Shown piece by piece: positions 24,955 through 33,888 of a stretch of 64,000 nt of DNA. Position 1 is the first letter of the stretch. Each line of letters opens with the position of its first letter. The DNA comes from Methanolapillus ohkumae. Lineage in GTDB: Archaea; Halobacteriota; Methanosarcinia; Methanosarcinales; Methanosarcinaceae. The notes under the pieces are model-generated. The model was not told the origin of the DNA and did not search any database. It was given only the letters and a program-made list of their open reading frames with translations. The translations under genes were made by a program, and so were the position numbers. The stretch covers positions 806,001 to 870,000 of the forward strand of contig NZ_CP131061.1 of NCBI RefSeq assembly GCF_032594355.1, written 5' to 3'.

Positions 24955-26562
24955 ATGAAATACATTGTCGTCACCGGCGGCGTCATCAGCGGTCTTGGGA
25001 AAGGAATCACAACAGCATCGATTGGCAGAAACCTGAAAAACAGAGGATACAAAGTCACCGCGGTTAAAATTGATCCTTACTTAAACGTTGACGCCGGAAT
25101 CATGAGTCCGCTCCAGCATGGAGAAATATTTGTTCTCAAAGACGGCGGCGAAGTCGATTTGGATTTGGGAAACTACGAACGCTTTTTAGACACCGAACTG
25201 ACCGCTGACCACGACATCACAACCGGAAAAGTCTATTCATCCGTCATCAACCGTGAGCGTAAAGGTGAATATTTGGGAAAAACCGTTCAAATCATCCCGC
25301 ACATCACCAACGAAATCAAAGGAAGAATCCGCCGGGCAGCGGAAAAAAGCGGCGCCGAAATTTGTATTATCGAAGTCGGCGGGACAGTTGGCGACATTGA
25401 AAGCATGTCCTTTTTAGAAGCCATCCGCCAAATGAAAAACGAAGAGCCGCACGAAAATATGAAATTTGTTCACGTGACTTTGGCGTTTGACGACACGCAG
25501 GGCGAACAAAAAACAAAGCCAACGCAGCACTCGGTCAAAGAAATGAGAACGTTGGGATTATCCCCGGATTTCATTGTCGGGCGTGCGTCTTATCCGCTTA
25601 AAAAAGAAACAAAAGAAAAAATCGCTCTTTTCTGTGACGTTCGCGAAGAATACGTGGCCAGTGCCTACAATGTTTCTAATTTGTATGAAATCCCGCTGAT
25701 TTTAGACAAAGAAGAAATCACAAACCACCTCATTGAAGAACTTAAGCTTCCCAAAATCGAAAAGAACGGCAGCAGCGACAAAGCCTGGATCGACATGGTT
25801 TTGAAAATGAATAAAATCAAAGAAATCCCGGATTCAGAAGCCGTTCGTGTGGCGATTGTCGGAAAATACACTGATTTGGCTGATTCTTACATCAGTCTTT
25901 TTGAAGCCGTTAAGCACGGCTCCACCGCGACCGGAATAAAAGTGATTCCGGTTTTGGTCAATTCCGAAAAAGTGGAATGTGACGATGCTTGTTTTGCGGA
26001 TTTGGAGAAATTTGACGGCCTCATTGTTCCCGGCGCGTTTGGAGAGCGTGGAAGTATGGGAATGCTTCGGGCCATTCGCTGCGCACGGGAAAATAATATT
26101 CCGTTCCTTGGAATCGGTCTTGGAATGCAGTTGGCAGTTGTCGAATTTGCAAGAAATATTGCCGGGCTCGAAAATGCCAACACCACTGAATTTAATGAAA
26201 ACACAAAGTTCCCGGTGGTCGACACGATTTCAGAAAACAGTGACGGTACAGGTTTTAGCGGAATTATGCGGCTGGGCGAATATGAAATCCGATTAAAAGA
26301 CGGTACCAAAATGCGGGAAATTTATGGCAAAAACGCGATTTATGCCCGGTACAGAAACCGCTACGAAATCAATTCCGATTTTGTCAAAATCTTAGAAGAC
26401 AATGGAATGGTTTTTTCCGGAGACATCCGCGGCGCCATGCAAACGATTGAGCTTTCGGACAAAAAATTCTTCATGGGAACGCAATACCATCCGCAATTTA
26501 AATCCCGGCCGGAAAGAGCGGAACCCATTATAGAAGCCTTTGTCAAAAGCCTGAAACAATAA
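24955..26562 (+). CDS. pyrG: CTP synthase with a degenerate glutaminase site
   Basis: 535 residues, normal length. The N-terminal amidoligase domain (1 to about 270) is intact: MKYIVVTGGVISGLGKGIT (P-loop), MSPLQHGEIFVLKDGGEVDL, EVGGTVGDIESMSFLEAIRQ, TKPTQHSVKEMR. It makes CTP from UTP, ATP and ammonia. The C-terminal glutamine amidotransferase domain is present, but the nucleophile motif GICLGMQ reads GIGLGMQ (Gly388 replaces Cys), the triad motif HPEF reads HPQF (Gln514 replaces Glu; His512 kept), and the oxyanion region GGFGxRGxEGK reads GAFGERGSMGM. Glutamine hydrolysis should therefore be lost and the enzyme should depend on free ammonia. Confidence 0.97.
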   Translation: MKYIVVTGGVISGLGKGITTASIGRNLKNRGYKVTAVKIDPYLNVDAGIMSPLQHGEIFVLKDGGEVDLDLGNYERFLDTELTADHDITTGKVYSSVINRERKGEYLGKTVQIIPHITNEIKGRIRRAAEKSGAEICIIEVGGTVGDIESMSFLEAIRQMKNEEPHENMKFVHVTLAFDDTQGEQKTKPTQHSVKEMRTLGLSPDFIVGRASYPLKKETKEKIALFCDVREEYVASAYNVSNLYEIPLILDKEEITNHLIEELKLPKIEKNGSSDKAWIDMVLKMNKIKEIPDSEAVRVAIVGKYTDLADSYISLFEAVKHGSTATGIKVIPVLVNSEKVECDDACFADLEKFDGLIVPGAFGERGSMGMLRAIRCARENNIPFLGIGLGMQLAVVEFARNIAGLENANTTEFNENTKFPVVDTISENSDGTGFSGIMRLGEYEIRLKDGTKMREIYGKNAIYARYRNRYEINSDFVKILEDNGMVFSGDIRGAMQTIELSDKKFFMGTQYHPQFKSRPERAEPIIEAFVKSLKQ

Positions 26563-26639
26563 ACGAAGTATCGTTTAATGTTTCTATTTTCTTTTTTTAT
26601 GTTTTTTTTCATTTTATTTTTTTGTTTTATTTTGTTTTG

Positions 26640-26664
26640 ATGGCATCGTGCGCGCGTTATGGCG
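26640..26664 (-). repeat. GC-rich dispersed repeat, inverted copy
   Basis: Reverse complement reads CGCCATAACGCGCGCACGATGCC, a match to the family described at 34237. It lies 78 nt after pyrG. Confidence 0.6.
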
Positions 26665-26746
26665 TCTGATTCTTAAAAATTTCAGCAAAAAGGATGGACC
26701 GCCTTTTCTCAAAAAATTAAATCTTCGGGTTCTTTTCTAATTTTGA

Positions 26747-26830
26747 GTATGGCGTCATTCTGTTTTTTGTTTTAGTATGGCTACGTTCTGTTTTTTGTTT
26801 TAGTATGGCGACATTCTGTTTTTCAATTTC
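26747..26830. repeat. Three 28-bp tandem repeats
   Basis: Three units built on AGTATGGCGACATTCTGTTT (variants GCGTCATT and GCTACGTT) separated by TTTGTTTT. Nothing coding. Confidence 0.85.
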
Positions 26831-26880
26831 ATAGTCCGCTGCTGTTTTTCCCACCAATAACTCTTTCATAATAACAATCC

Positions 26881-26915
26881 GATTCAATCAGATGCGAAAC
26901 GCATCTGATTGAATC
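26881..26915. repeat. Perfect 16-bp palindrome
   Basis: Arms GATTCAATCAGATGCG and its exact complement flank AAA. The layout (arms ending GATGC/GCATC around a three-base loop) recalls the dispersed palindrome family, but the outer sequence differs. The rest of the 26563-27197 spacer holds AATTCAAACTTC repeats (27130-27175) that precede the protease gene. Confidence 0.8.
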
Positions 26916-27197
26916 GGGAGGATTTTTTGAATTGGAATAATTATCAATTTTTCATGGTTGGGGGGACATTCATGTAACAAAATAGGGGTTGGGGTTTTCT
27001 CCGCCTTTTTAAAAATTCAGAACGCAGCAATGGTTTTTACTCAAATGTGCTCTATTTAAATAAGATACCGTATCATTAAAGGTCAAATTCATTTAAACTT
27101 CAATCAAATCTAATTAAACCCAAACTTAAATCAATTTGAATTCAATTCAAACTTCAATTCAAACTTCAATTCAAATTAAAAACATTCAGGTGATTTT

Positions 27198-29120
27198 TTG
27201 GATCCATTGACTATGGCACTCATTGCTGTTTTTTTACTATATTGGATGATCGTTTCCTATTTAAAACAAAGAGGTTTTTGGGAAAAACACAACATTTCCA
27301 CATGGGGACCCGTTTTGATGATTCGGACCACCAAAGGACTGGACTTGATGGACAAAGCCGCACGGCCCAAACGCTTCTGGCGGCTTTTCGCAAACATCGG
27401 AATTGTCCTTATGTTTATCGGCATGATTTTCATGTTTGCGTTGGTTCTTGCATCCGATTATGCTTTGGTCCAATCGTTCCTGGACGGAAACGTCATGGAA
27501 CCCGGAAAATACAATGAACTCAAAAATATTTTTCTCATTCCGGGCGTGAATGACTTTATCCCATTCACCTGGGGACTTTTGGCACTCATTATTACGCTCG
27601 TCGTTCACGAATTTTCGCACTCCATTCTCGCCCGCGCCGAAGGCATCCGGGTTAAATCCATGGGAATCCTGCTTGCCATCATTCCGATTGGCGGCTTTGC
27701 CGAACCCGATGAAGAAGAATTATTCGGGGGCGAAATCGATTTTGAAGAAAAAAATAAACAAAGTACTCAAAGTATTCAAAGCAATCAAAACCCGACAGAA
27801 TTCAATGACATGACCGCAAGCATCGAAGAAATTCGGGCACATGAAGCTTTGATGAAACAAAAAGAAAATCAAAAGGAATCGCAATCACAATCCGATAAAG
27901 ATTCTAATGCGAAAGCAAACAAAAATTCAAAACCAAAAGTTATCGCCACTAAAACCCAACGCTCCCGCATCTTGTCCGCCGGCGTCATGGCCAACTTTTG
28001 CGTCGCGTTTGTTGCTTTCATTTTGTTTTTCGGACCGGTTCTTGGCGGAATCGCATCCATTGGAAGTATTCAAGTTACCGGCGTAGACAGCAATTCGCCG
28101 GCCTCAATCGCCGGTCTTTCCAAAGATATGGTGCTGGTCCAAATCAACGGACAAAACATTACAGGGTCCGATTCCATCAATGCGTCCCTTCAAAATGTCA
28201 CCCCGGGAGACACGGTGATTGTGTCGGCCGCCTATGACCGAATCATTACGAATTACACGATCCAAACAGATCCGGCCGCACAAAATTCTAATTTTGCCGG
28301 AATTTACATTCATAGCGTCAATGCCGGCTCCCCGGCCGAGTCGGCCGGAATTATTCCCGAAATGACGATCACTCAAATCGATGGTGTTGACATTCCCGGG
28401 ATGAACGAATTTTCCCAAATGCTGTCGGAAAAAAATCCGGGAGACACAATTGTCCTGACGGCAAACTCTCCGGATGAAAACGGAAATGTACAACCTGGGG
28501 ACCATGGCAAGGAAATTTCCGTCACGCTTGGGCAAAATCCGGCTGATGCGTCACGTACCTACATCGGAATTTCCTACTCCTCCGGTCCGCTTCACATCGG
28601 CCTCCTCGGCTTTTCCGTCGGACAATTCAACGCCGCCACGTATTTGGATGTGCTTCGAGAATTGCCGTCCATGCTTTTTGGCTTGGATTTCTCCAACCTG
28701 GGCGATTCTTTAAAACTCATGTTGGCTGCCTGGATTTATGTGATGGCGTTGCCTTTCTTCGGGCTCGCCGGTGAAGGTTTCAGCGGCTTTTCCGGCTCCA
28801 TGATGCAGTTCTACGCGCCGGTCGGCTGGGCGGAACCGCTGGGTATCGGTATCTTTTGGATCGCAAATGCGCTTTTCTGGATCGCATGGCTTAATTTCTA
28901 TGTCGGGCTTTTCAACTGCCTGCCGGCCACGCCTTTGGATGGCGGCCACGTCTTTCGGGCAATGATTCAGACCGCGGCCGAAAAATTCAAAATGGAAGAA
29001 CAAAAAGCGGCGCGGGTTTCTCAAAAAATTTGCGGATGGCTCAGCATCTTTATTTTCCTGTCGTTTTTATTCATGTTCATCTGGCCCTATATCGGTAAAT
29101 ATTTCCTTGGGCTGGTTTAA
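27198..29120 (+). CDS. Site-2-type M50 metalloprotease with two PDZ domains
   Basis: 640 residues; TTG 27198 follows AGGTGATTTT. Membrane segments are near 5-15 and 72-95. The zinc motif HEFSH is at residues 137-141 and the third ligand motif NCLPATPLDGGHVFRAM is near the C-terminus, with more helices between. Two PDZ-like domains lie between them (VTGVDSNSPASIAGLSKDMV and YIHSVNAGSPAESAGIIPEM). M50 enzymes cut transmembrane substrates inside the bilayer. A Gln/Ser/Lys-rich low-complexity linker (about 188-250, NKQSTQSIQSNQNPTE) separates the first part from the PDZ region. Substrate unknown. Confidence 0.93.
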   Translation: MDPLTMALIAVFLLYWMIVSYLKQRGFWEKHNISTWGPVLMIRTTKGLDLMDKAARPKRFWRLFANIGIVLMFIGMIFMFALVLASDYALVQSFLDGNVMEPGKYNELKNIFLIPGVNDFIPFTWGLLALIITLVVHEFSHSILARAEGIRVKSMGILLAIIPIGGFAEPDEEELFGGEIDFEEKNKQSTQSIQSNQNPTEFNDMTASIEEIRAHEALMKQKENQKESQSQSDKDSNAKANKNSKPKVIATKTQRSRILSAGVMANFCVAFVAFILFFGPVLGGIASIGSIQVTGVDSNSPASIAGLSKDMVLVQINGQNITGSDSINASLQNVTPGDTVIVSAAYDRIITNYTIQTDPAAQNSNFAGIYIHSVNAGSPAESAGIIPEMTITQIDGVDIPGMNEFSQMLSEKNPGDTIVLTANSPDENGNVQPGDHGKEISVTLGQNPADASRTYIGISYSSGPLHIGLLGFSVGQFNAATYLDVLRELPSMLFGLDFSNLGDSLKLMLAAWIYVMALPFFGLAGEGFSGFSGSMMQFYAPVGWAEPLGIGIFWIANALFWIAWLNFYVGLFNCLPATPLDGGHVFRAMIQTAAEKFKMEEQKAARVSQKICGWLSIFIFLSFLFMFIWPYIGKYFLGLV

Positions 29121-29444
29121 AATAAGGGAGAATTAAAGGATTTTAAATCTATTTCAATCTAAAATTTTTATAATATCTATAGAAATCATTTGTCCCCTCC
29201 CCCTAAAAATTATTTTTACTTGAGGGGATACAATTTTTTAAACTATTTTTAAAGATAAATCAATTTATCTTATTTTTTCTATAATGTTTTAAGGCTATGC
29301 ATGATGATTTTAATATATCTTCTTTTTCTTCTTCTATTATGTAAATGATATTTTAGAAAAAATAAAAAAATTATTTATAATATAAAAAATCTTAGAAATC
29401 TGTGATAATTATTTTGAATAAAAATATTTTGAATAAAAATAAGG
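29121..29444. other. AT-rich spacer after the protease
   Basis: No gene seen. GTCCCCTCCCCCTAAAA at about 29190 and CTTGAGGGGATAC at 29219 can pair partly around a loop and might end the protease transcript. The rest is A/T-rich with TATA-like stretches. Confidence 0.4.
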
Positions 29445-29531
29445 ACTCACCATCTGATTGTTGGCAAGTTGCATTTGTCGACAATCATTTGTTTGATGGT
29501 GAGTGAATTCAATGCTTGAGAGAATTCACTC
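29445..29531 (+). promoter_or_regulatory. Two overlapping hairpins in the leader of the metzincin gene
   Basis: Hairpin 1: ACTCACCATC (29445-29454) pairs with GATGGTGAGT (29495-29504), extended inside by GATTGTTG (29456-29463) with CGACAATC (29479-29486). Hairpin 2: GAGTGAATTC (29501-29510) pairs perfectly with GAATTCACTC (29522-29531). They share 29501-29504, so both cannot form fully at once. This is the architecture of a switching leader; ligand and mechanism are unknown. The gene starts 76 nt downstream. Confidence 0.55.
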
Positions 29532-29606
29532 CTATCTTGTTTTTTAAGGTATTTAAGTAAATTGTTGGTTAAATAAATCTATATACAATTGATAGGAGGA
29601 ATACTG

Positions 29607-30125
29607 TTGAAATATAACTCAATAATAATTCTTACAGTTCTTGTTCTTCTTTTGATGAGCTCAGTTGCTTCAGCTTGTAGTTATCATTTAGGACCAAATG
29701 AGCACGCAGTTAAGTTGAAAAAAATTCACTGGTATGGATCTACTACTTATTCAAATCAGTGGTCTGCTGCTGTTACAACATGGAATAGCATGGGCACGAT
29801 TACTATTAAGGAAGACCATCTCTTAAGCCAAAAAGATCTCAAAATATTAGATGTCTATTCCCCACCACCCAACGGAACTACAACATGGCCGTCTGCTGGT
29901 TACTCCAATGGATCAAATAATGGGACACGGTACATTCAAATCAATACAGCAATTATGTCTGGATATTCCTCAAATGAAAGAACTAAAGGTCTAGTGCATG
30001 AACTTGGACATGCACTTGGAATTAATGAAATATCCATTTCAGGAAATATTATGAACCAAGGACGATCATCCCAAACAACTTTGGGACAAAAAGATAAAGA
30101 TGTTTATAGATGTATTTGGGGTTGA
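29607..30125 (+). CDS. Secreted metzincin-type (matrixin-like) metalloprotease
   Basis: 172 residues. TTG 29607 is chosen because AGGAGGA (29594-29600) is six bases upstream. A signal peptide (IIILTVLVLLLMSSVASA) is followed by a mature domain with the extended zinc motif VHELGHALGIN and a plausible Met-turn (GNIMNQGRSS). In metzincins the third ligand is His or Asp after HExxHxxGxx; here it reads HELGHALGINE, so the third ligand is not the usual His and needs attention. Base composition and codon use (many ATT/TTA/AGA) look more AT-rich than neighbouring housekeeping genes. A membrane-anchored protein gene follows 6 nt later. Confidence 0.82.
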   Translation: MKYNSIIILTVLVLLLMSSVASACSYHLGPNEHAVKLKKIHWYGSTTYSNQWSAAVTTWNSMGTITIKEDHLLSQKDLKILDVYSPPPNGTTTWPSAGYSNGSNNGTRYIQINTAIMSGYSSNERTKGLVHELGHALGINEISISGNIMNQGRSSQTTLGQKDKDVYRCIWG

Positions 30126-30131
30126 GATAAA

Positions 30132-30920
30132 ATGAATTCAAAAACCAAAAAGATATTTTTAGCTATATCTGTCTCAGTCCTTATTGTTATGGCTTTATCT
30201 CTGATTGCAGTCGGTAATATGCTTTCTTATGATGGCTATGATAAGATGTCCGAGGCTGAACAAGAAGAGTATGATTTTCAAATATTTAAAGAAACAATGT
30301 CTGAAATTTATCATCAAGATGTAAATCGTGAGGATTATCAGAGAATAAGAGCCGGAACACTCGAAATGGAAAAAGCATTTGAATCAGATATGGAAAAATA
30401 TGGTAAAGCTTCCACAGAATATGGCATTGCGTATTCTGATTACATTTTCGTTGGGCGGGTTGTCAGTCACAATGGAAATTATCAAGCTCAAGAAAATGAA
30501 GTTCCAAATCCATACAATCTTTTTAATATCGAAATAATTGAACAATTGAAAGGCTCGACTCTTGAAGACAAAATTGAACTTAAACAAATTGGAGGTTATT
30601 ACACTAAAGAGTATCTGATGAACGAAAATAATAATGTAAGCCTAGATTTGCTTGAAAAATATGAGCAAGGATATTATGGTTTTCTCGTTCCGGAAGATTC
30701 ACTCATCGAAGTCGGTGAAGTTTATCTTTTTGTAACAGTGGCTCAACTTGACGGAAGATGCACGATCGGTTATCCGGACGGACGGATTCATTTCGAAAAT
30801 TTCGATGAAAAGGGATTAGAATCTTTTTATGAAGTTTCTTTGTACAAAGATCTTATCAAATCCGATATAAAAAATTTTGAACGGATTCGATTGCCAGCAA
30901 ATGAAGAAATAAAAATGTAA
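30132..30920 (+). CDS. Membrane-anchored extracytoplasmic protein of unknown function
   Basis: 262 residues from ATG 30132, 6 nt after the metzincin stop, so co-transcribed. One N-terminal membrane helix (KIFLAISVSVLIVMALSLIA, about 7-27) is followed by a long acidic domain, probably outside the cell. It contains YSDYIFVGRVVSHNGNYQAQ, IIEQLKGSTLEDKIELKQIG and VGEVYLFVTVAQLDGR, a pattern seen in small beta-sheet domains of secreted bacterial and archaeal proteins. No catalytic residues stand out. Pairing with a protease suggests an inhibitor, chaperone or substrate, which is inference. Confidence 0.7.
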   Translation: MNSKTKKIFLAISVSVLIVMALSLIAVGNMLSYDGYDKMSEAEQEEYDFQIFKETMSEIYHQDVNREDYQRIRAGTLEMEKAFESDMEKYGKASTEYGIAYSDYIFVGRVVSHNGNYQAQENEVPNPYNLFNIEIIEQLKGSTLEDKIELKQIGGYYTKEYLMNENNNVSLDLLEKYEQGYYGFLVPEDSLIEVGEVYLFVTVAQLDGRCTIGYPDGRIHFENFDEKGLESFYEVSLYKDLIKSDIKNFERIRLPANEEIKM

Positions 30921-30952
30921 AATGTACAAGCAAATAATTCAAAACAGAAAAA

Positions 30953-30973
30953 GGGTGAATCATAAATTCACCC
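30953..30973. terminator. Hairpin terminator between convergent genes
   Basis: GGGTGAAT and ATTCACCC form an 8-bp stem around a five-base loop, followed by ATTATTTATTT. It lies 33 nt after the stop at 30920. Confidence 0.5.
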
Positions 30974-31031
30974 ATTATTTATTTATCGAGAGTTGTTTTA
31001 GCCATTCAAAAAAAGAAGCAACACACATTGA

Positions 31032-32081
31032 TTAATTTTTCTTTTCCGCTTTCGCATCCAGAATTTTCACTTGCTCTAAAATGAATTTGCCGACATCTTG
31101 AGTGGATAAATTTCCGCCAAGGTCCGGCGTCACTTTTTTCTCTGACACGGCAACAGAGATAGATTTTTCAAGAACGGCGGCTTCCCTATTCATTTTCATC
31201 CACTCCAACATCATTTTCAAGCTCAGAATCATCGCAATCGGATTGGCGATGTTTTTTCCGGCAATGTCGGGCGCGCTGCCGTGAACCGGCTCAAAAAGGG
31301 CATATTTCTCCCCGATGTTGGCGCTGGGCGCAAGACCGATGCTGCCAAGCATGACGGTACCCGTGTCGCTGAGAATGTCGCCGAAAAGATTGGTCGTGAC
31401 AATCACATCGTATTTTTCCGGACGCATCAGCATATCGTACGAAAAAGCGTCCACCAGCATGTCATTGGTTTCAACGAAGCCCAATAGTGCCGTTTTTTTG
31501 CACGTGTCTAAAAATAATTTGTCGGATTTCATCACATTGGATTTATGAACAACGGTCAGCTTGTTTTTGCGGGAAGACGCGAGGGCTGACGCGAATTTTG
31601 AAATCCGTTCGCTGGCTTTCTTTGTGATAACGCGAAGCGTTGTTGACCGCTCCTCGCCGATTTCTTCAATCCCGGAATACAACCCTTCCGTATTTTCACG
31701 CACAATCACCATATCAACGTTGGACCGGACAAAACAGGATGCCGGTGGAGTTAATATTTTTTCAATTCCCAAAATCGGGCGAATCGGGCGGACGTTGGCA
31801 AAAAGATCCAGTTCCTTTCGAATCCGAAGAACAACACTTTTATAAGACGGATCGTTTACCGTCGTAATCGCGCCAAACAAAACGGCGTCGCAGGATTTCA
31901 GGGTGGCGACATCCGCATCGGTGATAGCTTCTCCGGTTTTTTCCCATTTCCCAAAACCGACTTCCACCGGAACTTTTTCAATTTGAAAGTTATGTTTTTC
32001 GCAAAAGTAATCCAAAATTTTAACCGCTTCGGGCATCACTTCTTTTCCGATGCCGTCCCCTTCAACAATCGCAATTCTCAT
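31032..32081 (-). CDS. aksF: Isohomocitrate/3-isopropylmalate dehydrogenase family, probably AksF
   Basis: 349 residues of the decarboxylating beta-hydroxyacid dehydrogenase family: IAIVEGDGIGKEVMPEAVKI, SVVLRIRKELDLFANVRPIR, MVIVRENTEGLYSGIE, TTNLFGDILSDTGTVMLGSI, FEPVHGSAPDIAGKNIANP and KKVTPDLGGNLSTQDVG. Such enzymes oxidise and decarboxylate isopropylmalate (LeuB) or the homocitrate-series acids that build the 7-mercaptoheptanoyl arm of coenzyme B (AksF). Its start overlaps the stop of the upstream small subunit by 4 nt, and that subunit has the homoaconitase-type loop, so AksF is favoured over LeuB. Confidence 0.8.
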   Translation of the reverse strand: MRIAIVEGDGIGKEVMPEAVKILDYFCEKHNFQIEKVPVEVGFGKWEKTGEAITDADVATLKSCDAVLFGAITTVNDPSYKSVVLRIRKELDLFANVRPIRPILGIEKILTPPASCFVRSNVDMVIVRENTEGLYSGIEEIGEERSTTLRVITKKASERISKFASALASSRKNKLTVVHKSNVMKSDKLFLDTCKKTALLGFVETNDMLVDAFSYDMLMRPEKYDVIVTTNLFGDILSDTGTVMLGSIGLAPSANIGEKYALFEPVHGSAPDIAGKNIANPIAMILSLKMMLEWMKMNREAAVLEKSISVAVSEKKVTPDLGGNLSTQDVGKFILEQVKILDAKAEKKN

Positions 32082-32590
32082 TTTGTTTCCGCCAAATTTT
32101 GTTCCGCTTGCTTTTTCCGGTGCGCGACCAGTCCGCCGTCTTCTAAAATTTCAAGCAGAAAATCCGGAATTTTTCCGGCCGGATATGTTTTATTTGGGTC
32201 GCCGTTTACGCAAATGATTCCTTTTTCCAAATCCACGTCAATCATGTCGCCGTTTTTCGCGTCAATGTCCGCCTCAATGATTAAAAGTCCGACATTAATT
32301 GCGTTTCTGAAAAAAATTCGGGCAAAATATTTGGCGATGACACAAGAAACGCCGGCATGCTTTAAGGCAAGCGGTGCCTGTTCTCGGGAAGAGCCGCAGC
32401 CGAAATTGTCGCCGGCAACAAAAATGTCTCCGACCGATACATTTTTTGAAAAATCCGGGTCAATTCCTTCCATTGCGTGAGCGGCAAACACCGACATGTC
32501 GGTCGTTCTCAAATATTTCCCGGGAATAATCACATCTGTATCAATATCGTTTCCGAATTTCCAAGCTTTTCCTCGGATGTGTTTTTCCAT
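32078..32590 (-). CDS. aksE: Homoaconitase small subunit, probably AksE
   Basis: 170 residues from ATG 32588-32590; an in-frame ATG at 32597-32599 is an alternative. It shows the swivel-domain pattern: KAWKFGNDIDTDVIIPGKYL, GDNFGCGSSREQAPLALKHA and AINVGLLIIEADI. The substrate loop reads YLRT, the sequence linked to homoaconitase specificity in methanogens, where isopropylmalate isomerases have YLVY-type loops. It would work with a large subunit (aksD) encoded elsewhere, in coenzyme B synthesis. Translationally coupled to the dehydrogenase downstream. Confidence 0.85.
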   Translation of the reverse strand: MEKHIRGKAWKFGNDIDTDVIIPGKYLRTTDMSVFAAHAMEGIDPDFSKNVSVGDIFVAGDNFGCGSSREQAPLALKHAGVSCVIAKYFARIFFRNAINVGLLIIEADIDAKNGDMIDVDLEKGIICVNGDPNKTYPAGKIPDFLLEILEDGGLVAHRKKQAEQNLAETK

Positions 32591-32780
32591 TTCAATCATC
32601 TCAGAATAAATATAAAGAAAAGAATATTGAAAAAAAAATGAACGATTCAAATTATTCCCCATATATCTTTTTTATTTAAAGAATTTTCCGAAAAAAAAAA
32701 GGGAAATGAAGAGAAATCAGAAATTAAAAAGATGAAACCAATAATTTGATAAAATATGAATAAACATTCATAAAAAAAGG

Positions 32781-32803
32781 ATCAATGTGATGATTCACAT
32801 TGA
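32781..32803 (-). terminator. Hairpin after membrane protein paralogue 2
   Basis: ATCAATGTG and CACATTGAT arms around a five-base loop, 33 nt past the minus-strand stop at 32836. It could terminate that gene. Confidence 0.45.
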
Positions 32804-32835
32804 TTTATGTAAAATAAAACGTTTTGTTATTTTGG

Positions 32836-33888
32836 TCAGTCGGCGGATGAAATTACATTTTCTGTTTTTTCCTCATTTTCATATTCGGATTCAGTTTTTG
32901 TTTCAGTTATCTCATCCGGCATACCGTTTTCTTCATCCGGCATACCGTTTTCTTCATCCGGCATACCATTTTCTTCTTCCGGCTGTGAAACGATTGTTTC
33001 CTCATCAAAAACAGGTTGCTCGGTTAAAGTCAAATAAAACCGGGTAGTCCAAACATAGCTCAAAACGCCGAGGAAAAATGCGGCGACAATGAAGATTAAA
33101 TTTAGAATCATCAATCCGAGGAAACCAATGATGATAAGAACCGGGGAAATGAGAAGTAAAACCATCAAGATGGACATCAGGATCACAAAAACAAGGATAA
33201 AGAGAAGGATAATCCCAAAAATAACCAATATGAAAGAAATCACTTTGGATGTGTGTTCTCTAAACAGGCGGTAGGATTTTTTGAATCCTTCTTTGACGGA
33301 CATGTTGTCAATCACAATGGCATAAGTGACAAAATAAATCACAAAGGAAACCAAAATGATGTAGATAAAGGACAACAAAAGTCCGATTCCAAGGGAGGCA
33401 ATTGCTGTTGTGGCAGGCGTCATGGAAGAAGAATACATGCCCATCCCGATTACATTATAAATAAACGGAATAAAAAAGATCATGCAAACGCAGTAAATCA
33501 ATGCAGTCAGAAGGGTTGCCCAAAAAACCCGGCCGTAATACTTTTTGCCGTAACCCCACATGTCGGACCAGTTCACTTTTCCGGTGGTGACGGCGTCTTT
33601 GGACAAACCGATGGAGCCGGCGCCAAAGTAAGAGCCGGCCAAAAGAAGAATGATGGTATAGATGAGGGTGCTGACCAGAAGAATAATGAGAGAGGCTCCC
33701 ATGATGCTGGAAGATGTGCCTGAATAAGAGGCATAGGAAATCGTGCCGGTCAGAGCAAAACTGATCATCTGATAGATCATCCCGATAATAAAATTAATAA
33801 AAAGATAAATCAACATGGGGCTGACAATAGAGGGATTCCGCTTAAAATCGCGGTAACCTTTTGTGATAGTATCGGATATGCTTTCCAT
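32836..33888 (-). CDS. Multi-pass membrane protein, paralogue 2 of 4
   Basis: 350 residues, about six helices. It shares the family landmarks TKGYRDFKRNPSIVSPMLIY, AGSYFGAGSIGLSKDAVTTG, WGYGKKYYGRVFWA, FVTYAIVIDNMSVKEGFKKS and TTRFYLTLTEQPVF. The C-terminal 60 residues form an acidic low-complexity tail with three tandem GMPDEEN units (24-bp DNA repeats at 32920-32970). Function unknown. A cluster of three such genes (with 34431 and 35594) lies on this strand, each with its own spacer. Confidence 0.8.
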   Translation of the reverse strand: MESISDTITKGYRDFKRNPSIVSPMLIYLFINFIIGMIYQMISFALTGTISYASYSGTSSSIMGASLIILLVSTLIYTIILLLAGSYFGAGSIGLSKDAVTTGKVNWSDMWGYGKKYYGRVFWATLLTALIYCVCMIFFIPFIYNVIGMGMYSSSMTPATTAIASLGIGLLLSFIYIILVSFVIYFVTYAIVIDNMSVKEGFKKSYRLFREHTSKVISFILVIFGIILLFILVFVILMSILMVLLLISPVLIIIGFLGLMILNLIFIVAAFFLGVLSYVWTTRFYLTLTEQPVFDEETIVSQPEEENGMPDEENGMPDEENGMPDEITETKTESEYENEEKTENVISSAD

